Source: Burkholderiales bacterium (GTDB lineage Bacteria; Pseudomonadota; Gammaproteobacteria; Burkholderiales; Burkholderiaceae_C). Taken from it: a stretch of DNA of 6,000 nt. The first letter of the stretch is position 1. Each line of letters opens with the position of its first letter. Shown here piece by piece: positions 5,674 to 6,000 of this stretch. Made by a program: the position numbers and the translations under genes. Under the pieces are notes generated by a model. That model was not told where the DNA came from. It saw only the letters and a list, made by a program, of their open reading frames with translations, and ran no database searches. The stretch is taken from assembly GCA_028869035.1 (NCBI GenBank), contig JAGWTL010000192.1, positions 1 through 6,000 of the forward strand, in the 5' to 3' direction.

Positions 5674-5703
5674 GTTGTAACTGTATTTTTATACAGCTGT
5701 CTG
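5674..5703 (-). promoter_or_regulatory. Weak candidate promoter for the MFS gene
   Basis: On the minus strand a possible -35, CAGACA (5703-5698, 4 of 6), and a possible -10, TACAAC (5679-5674, 4 of 6), are 18 bp apart. The LexA-type palindrome fills the spacer. Each element is weak, so this is only the best placement I can find. Confidence 0.3.
5681..5696. promoter_or_regulatory. LexA-type SOS box
   Basis: CTGTATTTTTATACAG is a perfect 16-bp inverted repeat (CTGTAT, TTTT, ATACAG). It has the CTGT-N8-ACAG core and AT-rich centre of the LexA site known from E. coli and shared by many betaproteobacteria; with flanks AA and CT it matches most of the 20-bp consensus. It lies in the 102-bp spacer between two divergent genes. 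It sits 19 nt upstream of the parE -10, over the region where a -35 would be, and also between the weak -35 and -10 of the MFS gene. LexA bound here could repress either or both. Confidence 0.72.
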
Positions 5704-5715
5704 GGCGACTGGGTC

Positions 5716-5721
5716 TACAAT
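5716..5721 (+). promoter_or_regulatory. -10 box of parE, giving a leaderless mRNA
   Basis: TACAAT (5 of 6) ends 8 nt before the parE ATG. Transcription normally starts 6-8 nt after the -10, which would be at or one or two bases before A5730. There is no SD in the intervening TCCGCGCC-like bases. No good -35 is found at 17-18 bp (ACAGCT/TACAGC), where the LexA-type box ends. Confidence 0.5.
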
Positions 5722-5729
5722 TCCGCGCC

Positions 5730-6000
5730 ATGGCTGTCAAACCCACCCCCGAATATTCCGAAGGCTCCATCCGCGTCCTCAAAGGGCTGGAGCCGGTCAA
5801 GCAGCGCCCGGGCATGTACACCCGGACCGACAACCCGCTGCACATCATCCAGGAAGTGCTGGACAACGCAGCCGACGAGGCCCTGGCCGGCCACGGCAAG
5901 AAGATCGCCGTGACCCTGCACGCCGATGGCTCGGTCAGCGTCGAGGACGACGGCCGCGGCATCCCCTTCGGCCTGCACCCCGAAGAGAAGGCGCCGGTGA
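5730..6000 (+). CDS. parE: DNA topoisomerase IV subunit B (ParE), N-terminal part
   Basis: The first 90 residues of the GHKL-type ATPase subunit of topoisomerase IV, which works with ParC to separate linked daughter chromosomes. Visible are RPGMYTRT (26-33), the Mg/ATP-binding EVLDNAADEALAG (42-54, with Asn46), and DDGRGIP (73-79, with the ATP-binding Asp74). The form RPGMYTRTDNPLHIIQEV, with a short loop before QEV, is ParE-like; GyrB has RPGMYIGDT followed by a longer stretch and FEVVDN. The gene runs off the right edge and is intact as far as it goes. It is divergent from the MFS gene, preceded by a close -10 box and a LexA-type box, and lacks an SD. Confidence 0.93.
   Translation, partial: MAVKPTPEYSEGSIRVLKGLEPVKQRPGMYTRTDNPLHIIQEVLDNAADEALAGHGKKIAVTLHADGSVSVEDDGRGIPFGLHPEEKAPV

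Noticed and set aside
1..6000. CRISPR array, tRNA, rRNA, transposase or defence genes
   Set aside because: No regularly spaced direct repeats, cloverleaf structures or relevant protein motifs were seen. The only mobile-looking sequence is the non-coding element between dapA and bamC.

Overview
The window is GC-rich, tightly packed bacterial DNA. It looks like a betaproteobacterium of the order Burkholderiales, probably near Comamonadaceae. That placement rests on protein style, GC-rich codon use, the adjacent dapA and bamC genes, and an Ala/Pro-rich small lipoprotein; no rRNA or other marker fixes it. Most of the content is ordinary chromosomal housekeeping.

Layout: (1) Positions 1-230 hold the end of an unresolved upstream region and a promoter with a perfect TATAAT -10 and a structured, Shine-Dalgarno-poor leader. 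(2) A 67-residue Ala/Pro-rich lipoprotein (231-434, +) follows. (3) A terminator at 451-478, usable from both strands, separates it from the convergent minus-strand cluster. (4) That cluster, read from right to left, is: an MFS transporter (5627-4410), a 42-residue single-TM peptide joined to it by ATGA (4413-4285), an SDR oxidoreductase (4237-3419), a class I methyltransferase joined by ATGA (3422-2850), dapA (2776-1880) and bamC (1580-498). (5) At 5730 a topoisomerase IV subunit B gene (parE, +) begins and runs off the window.

Three parts go beyond routine annotation. The 102-bp divergent spacer between the MFS gene and parE holds a perfect inverted repeat, CTGTAT-TTTT-ATACAG, which matches the LexA SOS box of gamma- and betaproteobacteria. 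It lies just upstream of the parE -10 and inside a possible MFS promoter. The parE -10 (TACAAT) is so close to the ATG that the mRNA should be leaderless or nearly so. Between dapA and bamC sits a 269-bp non-coding element with 26-bp terminal inverted repeats and flanking TA dinucleotides. It looks like a MITE inserted exactly into the dapA stop codon: removing it in silico restores TAA and leaves a 27-nt dapA-bamC gap. It has two further nested inverted repeats, so the whole element could fold as two side-by-side arms on a common stem.

Functionally, DapA makes the first committed intermediate of the diaminopimelate/lysine pathway, which feeds peptidoglycan. BamC is a lipoprotein of the outer-membrane beta-barrel assembly machine, and ParE is the ATPase subunit of the chromosome decatenase. 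The MFS, SDR and methyltransferase genes are recognisable only at family level. I see no CRISPR array, tRNA, rRNA, intact transposase or defence system.
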